A stretch of DNA of 64,000 nt from Parabacteroides gordonii MS-1 = DSM 23371 (lineage in GTDB: Bacteria > Bacteroidota > Bacteroidia > Bacteroidales > Tannerellaceae). Made by a program: the position numbers and the translations under genes. Under the pieces are notes generated by a model that did not search any database, was not told the DNA's origin, and saw only the letters and a list, made by a program, of their open reading frames with translations. Location of the stretch: contig NZ_KQ033920.1 of assembly GCF_000969825.1 (NCBI RefSeq), forward strand, positions 499,114 to 563,113, read 5' to 3'. This document shows, one piece after another, positions 40,217 to 48,942 of this stretch. The first letter of the stretch is position 1; each line of letters begins with the position of its first letter.

Positions 40217-40999
40217 ATGGCAATTTACACCAAATTCTGGAAGGTCTGGCTCCGCCTGAACCTTCTGACGAAAGATGTGGATAACGACTACACGGCCGAA
40301 GTATCCACCATGAAAAACTCCCTGCGTAATGAAGACATTGCGCAGCGGATTGTAAATGAAGGTTCGGAATACAAGTACGACACCTTGTTGTCAATCATTA
40401 ACCAACATGACCGTATCATCCGCGAGGCAGTTATGGATGGTTATAGTGTTCTAACGAAAACCTGCCAGTACACTCCGCGTGTAACAGGCAGTTGGATTGG
40501 TACTAGTGCCAAATTCGATCCGGAGAAACATAAAGTTACTCTCGACATCACTCTCTCATCCGAAATGCGCGAGTCGTTGAGCCATGTAGGGGTGGAAGTA
40601 TTAACCGTTAAGGATAGTGGCGCAGCGATCGGCCTGGTTACCGATACTGCAACCGGCTTGTCCAATGATACCATTACCCCCGGCGATGATATCCGTATCG
40701 ACGGTGAGAAGATCCGTGTAGCCGGTGAGGCTGCCGGTATCGGCGTTTTTTTCATCGATGCCGACGACAAGGAACACCCCGTTACCCGCCGCCTGACAAC
40801 CAACGATCCGAAAACATTGCTGGCCCGTGTTCCTGCCGACCTGACTGACGGCAAGTATACGTTGCGTATCGTCACCCAATTCTCCAACACGACTACCCTG
40901 TTGAAAGAACCCCGTACCATCGAGTACGAACGTCCTCTCATCGTAGGCAACGGCGGTGGAGATAGCGGTGATGACGACGACCGCCCCGTAATCGAATAG
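40217..40999 (+). CDS. DUF4469 protein with HU-like N-terminal domain
   Basis: 260 residues. The first 120 residues form an HU/IHF-related domain (EDIAQRIVNEGSEYKYDTLLSIINQHDRIIREAVMDG), and the rest is the DUF4469 beta-sandwich (PGDDIRIDGEKIRVAG, IGVFFIDADDKE, PADLTDGKYTLRIVTQFS). No signal peptide. Such proteins often end Bacteroidales surface-protein operons; their role is unknown. A C-terminal Asp-rich tail (GDDDDRPVIE) is present. Complex hairpins follow within 20 bp, so it probably closes the operon. Confidence 0.8.
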   Translation: MAIYTKFWKVWLRLNLLTKDVDNDYTAEVSTMKNSLRNEDIAQRIVNEGSEYKYDTLLSIINQHDRIIREAVMDGYSVLTKTCQYTPRVTGSWIGTSAKFDPEKHKVTLDITLSSEMRESLSHVGVEVLTVKDSGAAIGLVTDTATGLSNDTITPGDDIRIDGEKIRVAGEAAGIGVFFIDADDKEHPVTRRLTTNDPKTLLARVPADLTDGKYTLRIVTQFSNTTTLLKEPRTIEYERPLIVGNGGGDSGDDDDRPVIE

Positions 41000-41010
41000 C
41001 ATTCTTTCTC

Positions 41011-41118
41011 CGTCGTATCGAGACGCCGCCTTACGTCTCGCCGCGACGCTTCCCACCGTCTCCCCCCAACGCAACGTTACGTCTCCCTGAGACGCAGCAC
41101 AGTGTTGAGGGGGGACGT
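41011..41118 (+). terminator. Nested hairpins ending the fimbrial operon
   Basis: CGAGACG (41,019-41,025) pairs with CGTCTCG (41,034-41,040). An outer arm CGT-CT-CCCCC-CAAC (about 41,058-41,071) pairs with GTTG-A-GGGGG-G-ACG (about 41,105-41,118) and encloses CGTCTC-CCT-GAGACG (41,080-41,094). The GTCTC/GAGAC word is reused several times, so alternative folds are possible. No long T-run follows. Confidence 0.5.
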
Positions 41119-41171
41119 AAATTATCAGATAAGTAAGGAATAAATTTATAAAAAACTAAATACATATCATA

Positions 41172-41489
41172 ATGTCAACAAGAGCAAGAGTTACAATGAA
41201 AGATTATGATGGTGAAAACTATTCTTATAGTCTGTTTTGCGATGGCTATCCGGAAGGAGTTATACAATATTTACCCAAAGGGAAAGTTAGCTATGAAAAA
41301 TTACGTCAAAATATGCTACTTTCCGATGAGTATGAGAGTACACCTGACTATCTATATGAGATCGATCTCCCGGAAGAACATATCCGAATTTATAACTCAG
41401 ACCGTATTGGATCTATATGGAACAAGGGACAGTTAATCTTTGATGGTACTTTTTATGAAGCCATAGCCAAATATCAAGAGGGCACTTAA
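41172..41489 (+). CDS. Small uncharacterised acidic protein
   Basis: 105 residues (MSTRARVTMKDYDGENYSYSLFCDGYPEGVIQYLPKG, quoted in part as NYSYSLFCDGYPEGV). It has no signal peptide, cysteine cluster or membrane span, and I recognise no family. It is AT-richer than the fimbrial genes and separated from them by the hairpin cluster. It is convergent with the rhamnose regulator, and the two stop codons overlap. Coding is supported by an uninterrupted frame that ends cleanly against the neighbour. Confidence 0.6.
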   Translation: MSTRARVTMKDYDGENYSYSLFCDGYPEGVIQYLPKGKVSYEKLRQNMLLSDEYESTPDYLYEIDLPEEHIRIYNSDRIGSIWNKGQLIFDGTFYEAIAKYQEGT

Positions 41490-42373
41490 TGTGCCCTCTC
41501 CCTGAATTCGGAGGGCGTCACGCCCTCTTTCTTTTTGAAGAAGGTGGAGAACTGGCCTGCGTTTTCGAACTTCAGGTTATAAGCGATTTCCGATATATTC
41601 AGATTACTTCCTGTCAGTAGCTCTTTGGCTCTCAGTAATTTTTGCTGTAACTGGTACTGGGCGGGTGAAACACCGGTATATTCCTTGAACATACGGCGGA
41701 ACCAGGAATAACCTAATCCTAATTGTGAAGCGATCTCTTCCGGTGACATCGGGTTCTCTATCTGCTCTTTCATCAGGATACGGGCTTCGTTGATCTTGTC
41801 TACTACATATGTATTGGTAAAAGAACTGTTTTTCTTCTTATAATAAACCGTCCCTAATATATGAAGTACGATACTGGAAATCATTTGCTGGTAGCCTGAC
41901 TTCTCCTGTGACGCAAACTTTAATACATCTTCGTATAATCCTACTATTGTGGCACTTAATCCGATTTTATGAAGCGGTTCTTCTTTCGTGAAGAAACGTT
42001 TCTCTACCCGTTTATCGATATGTATTCCCCGGAAACCGACCCAGTATTCATCCCACCCGGTTTCTTTATCCGGATAATAACTATGCCATTCGCCGGGAAA
42101 GAGCAGGATCATGGTTCCTGCATTTATTTTCTGCATCTTGCAGGATTGGGAGGAGAAGTAGCCGCTTCCCTTCGTTATATAAACAAGCTGATATTCGTTC
42201 AGGATACGTCCTGTTTGCGGTTTGAAATTATAATTTTCCGGATGGCAGGATAACGGGTATTGACTTTTGGGAGGGATAAATTGATAACCAATGGTGGTAA
42301 CAACAATTCCCCAGTCTTCGTCTGATGCTCCGATGGTTAGATAGCGTAGTTGGTCGCTGATGTGTTTATTCAT
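41486..42373 (-). CDS. rhaR: AraC-family rhamnose regulator
   Basis: 295 residues from ATG 42,373 (MNKHISDQLRYLTIG); the frame opens 78 bp earlier, but a TATATTTG -7 box (42,409-42,416) lies in that extension. The N-terminal cupin (LVYITKGSGYFSSQSCKM, MILLFPGEWHSYYPDKETGWDEYWVGF) binds the effector; the C-terminal pair of HTHs includes PEEIASQLGLGYSWFRRMFKEYTG and NISEIAYNLKFENAGQFSTFFKK, here in part. It is divergent from rhaB, the arrangement of the B. thetaiotaomicron rhamnose locus, so it is the probable activator responding to rhamnose or rhamnulose. Confidence 0.88.
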   Translation of the reverse strand: MNKHISDQLRYLTIGASDEDWGIVVTTIGYQFIPPKSQYPLSCHPENYNFKPQTGRILNEYQLVYITKGSGYFSSQSCKMQKINAGTMILLFPGEWHSYYPDKETGWDEYWVGFRGIHIDKRVEKRFFTKEEPLHKIGLSATIVGLYEDVLKFASQEKSGYQQMISSIVLHILGTVYYKKKNSSFTNTYVVDKINEARILMKEQIENPMSPEEIASQLGLGYSWFRRMFKEYTGVSPAQYQLQQKLLRAKELLTGSNLNISEIAYNLKFENAGQFSTFFKKKEGVTPSEFRERAH

Positions 42374-42408
42374 GTCAGAAATGAAAGGTTTAAAATCATT
42401 TTCGTAAG

Positions 42409-42416
42409 CAAATATA
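42409..42416 (-). promoter_or_regulatory. -7 box of rhaR
   Basis: Minus strand TATATTTG, exact TAnnTTTG match, 35 bp upstream of ATG 42,373. Confidence 0.5.
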
Positions 42417-42452
42417 GTAATTAACCCTTTACTTTTGCTATCAATAAACAAA

Positions 42453-42460
42453 TAACTTTG
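42453..42460 (+). promoter_or_regulatory. -7 box almost touching the rhaB start codon
   Basis: TAACTTTG ends 7 bp before the rhaB ATG (42,468). Transcription from it would begin within a few bases of the ATG, giving a leaderless or near-leaderless mRNA. A TTTG lies 15 bp upstream, shorter than the usual spacing of about 20, which would suit an activator-dependent promoter. Confidence 0.5.
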
Positions 42461-42467
42461 TTATATC

Positions 42468-43943
42468 ATGAAGAAACATACCTTTTTAGCGTTTGACATA
42501 GGTGCTACCAGCGGACGGGCTGTTCTGGTCATACTAATTAATGGCAAATTTGAAATGCGGGAGATACATCGCTTCCCAAATAACCTGCTCGAATTGCATG
42601 GTAAATACTATTGGAATATATACAATTTATATGAAGAACTGAAGAAAAGCCTTTCCCTTTGCACACAACAGCATATTGTACCCGACTCGATCGGTATAGA
42701 TACCTGGGGCGTCGATTTTGGTTATCTGGCTTCGGACGGTTCTTTGCTGGGGTTACCGCGGGCTTACCGTGACCCGTACACGGAAGGGGCGCCGGAGGAA
42801 TATTTCCGTCTTGTTTCACGTGAGGAGGTCTATCGCCTTACCGGCATTCAAATAATGAATTTTAATAGTCTTTTCCAACTCTTTCGTGCCGGGCAAGAGG
42901 GGTTTGCATCGTTGGAAAATGCTGAAGAAATACTTTTTATTCCTGACCTATTGTCTTATCTGTTAACGGGTAACAGGGTCTGTGAATATACAGACGCTTC
43001 CACATCCCAGTTACTTAATCCGGTTACACGGCAGTTTGAAGCATCCCTGCTGGAAGCGGCAGGGGTATCGCCTTCTATTGTGCGGCAGGTGGTAATGCCC
43101 GGAACGCTTGTCGGGGAGCTGACCGATGCGCTGGCAGAAGAAACCGGTGCAGGCAAAGTTCCGGTTATCGCTGTGGCAGGACATGATACGGCCTCGGCTG
43201 TGGCGGCTGTTCCCGCTCAGGATCAGCATTTCGCTTATTTAAGCAGCGGAACCTGGAGTTTGATGGGGATTGAAACGGAAGAGCCACTAATAACACAGGA
43301 ATCATACGAAAACAACTTTACGAACGAAGGAGGTATTGAAGGAACCACCCGTTTTCTGAAGAATATCACCGGTATGTGGCTGTTGGAGCAATGCCGGAAA
43401 GAATGGGAAAAGGCGGGGAGGAGTTATACTTATCCGGAGATTGTACAAATGGCGGAACAAGCCGTTCCTTTTATACGCTTTGTGAATCCGGACGATCCTC
43501 GTTTTGCCAATCCTGCTTGTATGACAAAGGCCATTGCAAGTTATTGTGAAGAGACGGGGCAGCCTGTCCCGGTGACAGATGCCGAGTTTATCCGTTGTAT
43601 TTTTGAAAGTCTCGCCCTGCGTTATAATGAGGTGATCCGGATGTTGAAGGAGATGGCTCCTTTCCGTATCGACCGGTTGCATGTGATAGGGGGAGGTTCA
43701 AAGAATACATTATTGAATCAGTTTACAGCCAATGCAATCGGTATGCCTGTGATAGCCGGCCCGTCGGAAGCGACTGCCATTGGAAATGCGATGATACAGG
43801 CACGCTCGGCAGGTATTGTCTCCACCCGTTGGGAAATGCGCCGGTTGATAGCCGGATCCGTTCATACGGAAACATTCCTGCCACAGGAAGAAATGAGCTG
43901 GAAAGAAGTCTATGAAAGATATATTGAAATAGTAAAACGATAA
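42468..43943 (+). CDS. rhaB: Rhamnulokinase
   Basis: 491 residues, FGGY kinase. It phosphorylates L-rhamnulose at C1 with ATP. The N-terminal phosphate motif is FLAFDIGATSGRAVL; GIDTWGVDFGYL carries the sugar-binding Asp; LSSGTWSLMGIE and LHVIGGGSKNTLLNQ form the ATP-binding C-terminal lobe. Length is normal for the family. It is the first gene of rhaB-rhaA-rhaT-rhaD, with 13 bp to the isomerase. Confidence 0.95.
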   Translation: MKKHTFLAFDIGATSGRAVLVILINGKFEMREIHRFPNNLLELHGKYYWNIYNLYEELKKSLSLCTQQHIVPDSIGIDTWGVDFGYLASDGSLLGLPRAYRDPYTEGAPEEYFRLVSREEVYRLTGIQIMNFNSLFQLFRAGQEGFASLENAEEILFIPDLLSYLLTGNRVCEYTDASTSQLLNPVTRQFEASLLEAAGVSPSIVRQVVMPGTLVGELTDALAEETGAGKVPVIAVAGHDTASAVAAVPAQDQHFAYLSSGTWSLMGIETEEPLITQESYENNFTNEGGIEGTTRFLKNITGMWLLEQCRKEWEKAGRSYTYPEIVQMAEQAVPFIRFVNPDDPRFANPACMTKAIASYCEETGQPVPVTDAEFIRCIFESLALRYNEVIRMLKEMAPFRIDRLHVIGGGSKNTLLNQFTANAIGMPVIAGPSEATAIGNAMIQARSAGIVSTRWEMRRLIAGSVHTETFLPQEEMSWKEVYERYIEIVKR

Positions 43944-43956
43944 AAAGAAGAATATC

Positions 43957-45213
43957 ATGAACACAGAAAAGAATGTAAAGCAAGCTTTTGATTTGGCAGC
44001 AGAACGTTATGCAGCCTTGAATGTCGATGTAAACAGTGCGTTGGAAAAATTGCAACAAATCAGTCTTTCCCTTCATTGCTGGCAGGCGGATGATGTGACA
44101 GGTTTCGAGAATCCGGATGGTTCGTTGTCCGGTGGCATACAGGTGACCGGAAATTATCCCGGAAAAGCCCGCAATATAGATGAGTTACGTGCCGATGTGC
44201 TGAAAGCCAATTCTTTTATTCCCGGTACCCATCGATTGAACCTGCATGAGATATATGGTGACTTTGGCGGAAAGAAAGTAGACCGAGATGAAGTGGAGCC
44301 GGCTCATTTCCAGAGTTGGATGGAATGGGGGAAAGAAAATAATATGAAGCTCGATTTCAACTCGACATCTTTCTCGCATCCCAAGAGCGGTAACCTGACA
44401 TTGGCTAACCCGGATAAGTCGATCCGTGATTTCTGGATCGAACATACCAAGCGTTGCCGTGCTGTCAGTGAAGCGATGGGTGTTTATCAGGATGATCCTT
44501 GTATGATGAATCTGTGGATACATGACGGTTCGAAAGAAGTTCCGGCCAGCCGCATACAATATCGTCAGCTGTTGAAAGACTCGCTGGATGAGATTTTTGC
44601 TACTGATTATAAACATATGAAAGACTGTATTGAAGCCAAACTGTTCGGTATCGGGCTGGAAAGTTATACGGTAGGTTCGTATGATTTCTATCTGGGGTAT
44701 GGCGCGAAGAACAACAAGATCGTAACGTTGGATACCGGCCATTTCCATCTGACGGAAAGTATTGCCGATAAGATCTCGTCGATGCTGTTGTTCACTCCGG
44801 AGATCATGCTTCATGTAAGTCGCCCGATCCGTTGGGATAGTGACCATGTGGTTATTCTGAGTGACGACCTGCTGGATCTTTCCCGTGAAATAATCCGTTG
44901 TAAAGCATTGGATCGTGTACACATCGGTCTCGACTATTTTGATGCGACCATTAACCGCATCGGTGCTTATGTGATCGGATGCCGTGCAACACAAAAAGCA
45001 TTCTTGCAGGCCTTGCTTGAACCGTCTGCCACTTTGCAGCAATATGAAGCTGAAGATAAGTTATTTGAACGTCTGGCTTTACAGGAAGAGTTGAAGAGTC
45101 TCCCGTGGAATGCCGTCTGGGATATGTTCTGTCTGAAAAACGATGTCCCGGTAGGTGAAGATTATATCGGTGAGATAGAAAAATATGAAGCGCAGGTAAC
45201 AAGTAAACGATAA
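43957..45213 (+). CDS. rhaA: L-rhamnose isomerase
   Basis: 418 residues. It converts L-rhamnose to L-rhamnulose using a divalent metal, a TIM-barrel enzyme. LSLHCWQADDVTGFE, NLHEIYGDFGGKKVDRDEVEP, MNLWIHDGSKEVPASR and LDTGHFHLTESIADK are family hallmarks and include the metal ligands. Length matches the E. coli enzyme. Bacteroides literature calls this gene rhaI. Confidence 0.96.
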   Translation: MNTEKNVKQAFDLAAERYAALNVDVNSALEKLQQISLSLHCWQADDVTGFENPDGSLSGGIQVTGNYPGKARNIDELRADVLKANSFIPGTHRLNLHEIYGDFGGKKVDRDEVEPAHFQSWMEWGKENNMKLDFNSTSFSHPKSGNLTLANPDKSIRDFWIEHTKRCRAVSEAMGVYQDDPCMMNLWIHDGSKEVPASRIQYRQLLKDSLDEIFATDYKHMKDCIEAKLFGIGLESYTVGSYDFYLGYGAKNNKIVTLDTGHFHLTESIADKISSMLLFTPEIMLHVSRPIRWDSDHVVILSDDLLDLSREIIRCKALDRVHIGLDYFDATINRIGAYVIGCRATQKAFLQALLEPSATLQQYEAEDKLFERLALQEELKSLPWNAVWDMFCLKNDVPVGEDYIGEIEKYEAQVTSKR

Positions 45214-45217
45214 ATTT

Positions 45218-46246
45218 ATGGATATACTTATCGGTTTACTGATTATCGCCGTCGGTAGTTTCGGACAAAGCAGTTCGTATGTGCCGATCAATAAGGTGAA
45301 GAACTGGAGCTGGGAAAGTTTCTGGCTGATACAGGGGATTTTTGCCTGGCTTGTCTTTCCTTATCTGGGAGCGCTGCTGGCTATCCCCGAGGGACAGAGC
45401 CTGACGGATCTCTGGAGTGCCGGAGGTAGTACCGGTGCGCTGGTCTACGGAATGTTGTGGGGAGTAGGAGGCTTGACCTTCGGCCTTAGTATGCGTTATC
45501 TGGGAATTGCCTTGGGACAAAGCATTGCCCTGGGAACCTGTGCCGGTTTCGGTACGCTTTTCCCGGCAGTATTCGGAGGTACGGATTTGTTTCATGGCGA
45601 CGGATTGATCCTTTTACTGGGTGTTTGCGTAACGTTGGCTGGTATCGCAGTGATCGGTTATGCCGGTAGCCTGCGGGCCCGGAACATGACAGACGAGGAG
45701 AAGAAGGCGGCCGTGAAAGATTTTGCCCTGACAAAAGGATTGCTGGTTGCACTGTTGGCGGGTGTGATGAGCGCCTGTTTTAATCTGGGGCTTGAATCCG
45801 GAACTCCAATACTGGAAAAGGCAATAGCATCCGGAGCCAGCGAACTGTTTGCTCTGAACCCCGTGATCCTGTTGGTTACAATGGGTGGCTTCCTGACAAA
45901 TGCTGTTTACTGTATATATCAGAATATTAAAAATAAATCGGGAAAGGATTATTTCTCCGTTACAGGTAAGATATTACTGAATAATGTCTTATTTTGTGCA
46001 CTGGCCGGTGTCCTGTGGTATTCCCAGTTCTTCGGATTGGGCATGGGAAAGAGCTATTTTGCGGATTCACCCGTTATGCTGGCCTTTTCGTGGAGTATAC
46101 TTATGTCGCTGAATGTTATTTTCAGCAATGTGTGGGGCATAGTATTGAATGAGTGGAAAGGCGTTAGCAGGAAAACGATTATAGTGTTGGTATCCGGTAT
46201 GTGTATCCTGATATTCTCACTGTTATTGCCGAATTTATTAGGTTAA
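45218..46246 (+). CDS. rhaT: L-rhamnose/H+ symporter, RhaT family
   Basis: 342 residues with about ten hydrophobic helices, starting LIGLLIIAVGSFGQSSSYVPINKVKNWSWES, in part. The RhaT/drug-metabolite-transporter landmarks LIQGIFAWLVFPYLGALL and GTCAGFGTLFPAVFGG are present. It starts 4 bp after the isomerase stop and brings rhamnose across the inner membrane (called rhaP in some Bacteroides work). Confidence 0.93.
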   Translation: MDILIGLLIIAVGSFGQSSSYVPINKVKNWSWESFWLIQGIFAWLVFPYLGALLAIPEGQSLTDLWSAGGSTGALVYGMLWGVGGLTFGLSMRYLGIALGQSIALGTCAGFGTLFPAVFGGTDLFHGDGLILLLGVCVTLAGIAVIGYAGSLRARNMTDEEKKAAVKDFALTKGLLVALLAGVMSACFNLGLESGTPILEKAIASGASELFALNPVILLVTMGGFLTNAVYCIYQNIKNKSGKDYFSVTGKILLNNVLFCALAGVLWYSQFFGLGMGKSYFADSPVMLAFSWSILMSLNVIFSNVWGIVLNEWKGVSRKTIIVLVSGMCILIFSLLLPNLLG

Positions 46247-46295
46247 GGATTTTATAAATACAAAAGCAAATAAGTAAAATATTACATTGAGTAAA

Positions 46296-47096
46296 ATGAC
46301 AACAATTAAGAACAACAGCCCCCTGATGGCTGAAATAGGACGTATCGCCGAAGTAGCCGGCTATCTTTGGACAAAAGGATGGGCTGAACGGAATGGCGGA
46401 AATATCTCTGTGAATCTGACGGGTTTGCTGACTGACGAAGAAATGGCATTGCCGGCATTGGCACCGGCGACCGAATTGCAGGAAACCATGACATCCCTCG
46501 GCGGAAATGTATTTTATGTTACGGGTACAGGTAAACGTATGCGCTATGTGGCACAGGATCCGTTTGCTAACGGCGCACTGATCCGTATCGCTCCCGATGG
46601 TAAGAGCTACGATATCATTGCCGAACAGCCGGTCAGGCCGACATCCGAATTGCCTTCGCATCTGTTGATGCATAACTACCTTCGTTCGCTGGGACGCGAT
46701 AACAGGGTCGTGCTGCATACGCATCCGACCGAACTGATCGGGATGACGCATTGCAAGCCTTTCCTCGACTCGAAAGTACTGACCCGTACTTTGTGGAGTA
46801 TGATCCCCGAATGCCGTATCATCGTACCGAAAGGAGTAGGGATTGTCCCTTATGAAATTCCGGGAACGATCGAACTGGCGCATGCCACGATCCGGCAACT
46901 CGAAAAGCATGATGTCGTATTCTGGGAAAAGCATGGTATCCTGGCAGTAGGTGAAGACCTGATCGAATGCTTCGACGCTATCGATACATTGAGCAAATCA
47001 GCCCAAATCTATATCAGTGCCCGTATGGCCGGATATGAACCGGTGGGGATGACCGATCAGCAATTGGACGATCTTGTTCCGGCTTTTGGACTATAA
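46296..47096 (+). CDS. rhaD: Rhamnulose-1-phosphate aldolase
   Basis: 266 residues from ATG 46,296; a TTG nine bases upstream is in frame but less likely. The class II zinc aldolase splits rhamnulose-1-phosphate to dihydroxyacetone phosphate and L-lactaldehyde. VLHTHPTELIGMTH holds the zinc-binding HTH pair and KHGILAVGEDLIECFDAID the third histidine. GGNISVNLTG is the phosphate loop. A lactaldehyde oxidoreductase (rhaO), present in the B. thetaiotaomicron operon, is not seen here. Confidence 0.95.
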   Translation: MTTIKNNSPLMAEIGRIAEVAGYLWTKGWAERNGGNISVNLTGLLTDEEMALPALAPATELQETMTSLGGNVFYVTGTGKRMRYVAQDPFANGALIRIAPDGKSYDIIAEQPVRPTSELPSHLLMHNYLRSLGRDNRVVLHTHPTELIGMTHCKPFLDSKVLTRTLWSMIPECRIIVPKGVGIVPYEIPGTIELAHATIRQLEKHDVVFWEKHGILAVGEDLIECFDAIDTLSKSAQIYISARMAGYEPVGMTDQQLDDLVPAFGL

Positions 47097-47112
47097 TAGA
47101 TGAATTTAATAG

Positions 47113-47134
47113 CCGTCGGCTTCATTGCCGACGG
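47113..47134 (+). terminator. Hairpin between rhaD and the GH78-like genes
   Basis: CCGTCGGC (47,113-47,120) pairs with GCCGACGG (47,127-47,134) around TTCATT. Only a short T-rich tail follows, so it may be a partial terminator that lowers expression of the two downstream enzymes. Confidence 0.55.
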
Positions 47135-47164
47135 TATTTCTAAGACCAGTTTGTGAAGAATACC

Positions 47165-48919
47165 ATGAAAAAGATACTTATACTCTTTACTTTATTTTGT
47201 ACCCTGCCGGCTATCGCCCAACAGCGGGACAGCCGTATACGCGAATATCTTTCTCCCACACGTATTGTATGGCAACAACATAACGAACTTATCCAGGATG
47301 CCGCTAATCTGCTTTTGCCGGGTAACGGGCAAGCCGGACTGGTGGATCGTACTATATGCAAAATGACCAGTACGAAGCAGAAACATCCTGCCATCCTGTT
47401 TGATTTTGGAAAGGAGCTTCAAGGTGGCATTCAGCTTGTGACAGGTGGTTTCCCTGTTCACCGGCCTATCTCCGTACGTATCCGCCTGGGAGAATCCGTA
47501 AGCGAGGCTATGTGTGAGATCGATGGAAAGAACGGGGCAAGCAACGATCATGCCATGCGTGACTGTATCGTTTCACTTCCCTGGATGGGAGTAATGGAAA
47601 TAGGTAACTCCGGCTTCCGTTTTGCCCGAATCGATCTTCTCGACGACTCTACCGAACTGTATTTGAAAGAGGTGCGTGCTATTTCCACTTATCGCGATAT
47701 CCCATACAAAGGATCATTCCGGAGTAGTGACGAGCGACTGAACAAGATTTGGCAGACTGGAGCTTACACCGTCCATCTGAATATGCAGGAATATCTGTGG
47801 GATGGTATCAAACGCGATCGCCTGGTCTGGCTGGGAGATATGCATCCGGAAGTCATGACGATCAATTCTGTTTTCGGTTATAATGAAGTCGTTCCCAAAA
47901 GCCTTGACCTGATCCGTGAAGCTACTCCGCTTCCCGACTGGATGAACGGTATTAGTGCTTATTCGATCTGGTGGTTACTGATTCAGCGCGACTGGTATTA
48001 TTATCAGGGTGACAAGGTATATCTGAAAAAGCAACAGGCTTATCTGACTGGTCTGTTACGCCAGTTACTTTCGAAAGTAGATGCGGACGGGCATGAGAAA
48101 CTGGATGGATGGCGTTTTCTGGACTGGCCTTCGAGCGAGAATCCCGAAGCGATCAACGCCGGTTTGCAGGCATTGGTTTTGCAGTCCATGAAAGCCGGTG
48201 ACGAATTATGTACTGTACTGGAAGATGAAACACTGGCTGCCGAATGCCGGGAAACAGCTAAAAGAATGATTAAAGTGGCTCCGCAGGTAACCAAAACATT
48301 ACTTAAGTCTAAAATAGCACCGGACGCGCCGGGTTCCAAGCAGGCGGCTGCTTTATTGACACTGGCAGGATTAATGAAACCGGAAGAAGCCGATAAAAAA
48401 TATCTTTCGGTAAACGGAGCACAAGGCTTTTCTACCTTCTATGGATATTATATGTTGCGTGCTATGGCTACTGCCGGAAACTATCAGGGAGCAATAGATG
48501 TGATCCGCCAGTATTGGGGAGCGATGATCGATTTGGGAGCTACTACTTTCTGGGAAGATTTCAATATGGCATGGCTTCCGGATGCAGCCGGTATCGATGA
48601 ACTTGTACCGGAAGGGAAGAAAGACATTCACGGAGACTTCGGCGATTACTGCTATAAAGGTTTCCGGCATAGTTTATGTCATGGTTGGGCTTCGGGACCG
48701 ACCGCTTGGTTGAGTGAGTATGTATTGGGCGTACAGGTGGTGGAGCCTGGTTGCCGCGTTGTTCGTATCACGCCACATCTGGGGGATTTGGATTGGGTGG
48801 AAGGAACCTTCCCGACACCTGAAGGGATTATAACTATCCGTCATGAAAAAGGTGCGGATGGCAAAATCAAGAGTGATGTTAAAGCTCCGGAAGGTATACA
48901 GGTGATTCTGGAGAAATAG
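47165..48919 (+). CDS. Exported GH78-related six-hairpin glycosidase, short form
   Basis: 584 residues from ATG 47,165, which begins the signal peptide (MKKILILFTLFCTLPAIAQQ); a GTG four codons upstream is in frame. The protein lacks the N-terminal carbohydrate-binding domains of full rhamnosidases and is mostly the (alpha/alpha)6 barrel: GSFRSSDERLNKIWQTGAYT, then WDGIKRDRLVWLGDMHPEV, and C-terminal HSLCHGWASGPTAWLSEYVL. At the place where GH78 enzymes have ER (general acid), this protein has RDR, with Asp. It may attack a different linkage. It lies behind rhaD and before a full rhamnosidase. Confidence 0.8.
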   Translation: MKKILILFTLFCTLPAIAQQRDSRIREYLSPTRIVWQQHNELIQDAANLLLPGNGQAGLVDRTICKMTSTKQKHPAILFDFGKELQGGIQLVTGGFPVHRPISVRIRLGESVSEAMCEIDGKNGASNDHAMRDCIVSLPWMGVMEIGNSGFRFARIDLLDDSTELYLKEVRAISTYRDIPYKGSFRSSDERLNKIWQTGAYTVHLNMQEYLWDGIKRDRLVWLGDMHPEVMTINSVFGYNEVVPKSLDLIREATPLPDWMNGISAYSIWWLLIQRDWYYYQGDKVYLKKQQAYLTGLLRQLLSKVDADGHEKLDGWRFLDWPSSENPEAINAGLQALVLQSMKAGDELCTVLEDETLAAECRETAKRMIKVAPQVTKTLLKSKIAPDAPGSKQAAALLTLAGLMKPEEADKKYLSVNGAQGFSTFYGYYMLRAMATAGNYQGAIDVIRQYWGAMIDLGATTFWEDFNMAWLPDAAGIDELVPEGKKDIHGDFGDYCYKGFRHSLCHGWASGPTAWLSEYVLGVQVVEPGCRVVRITPHLGDLDWVEGTFPTPEGIITIRHEKGADGKIKSDVKAPEGIQVILEK

Positions 48920-48942
48920 TTAATAACTAAAATAGTAATGAG

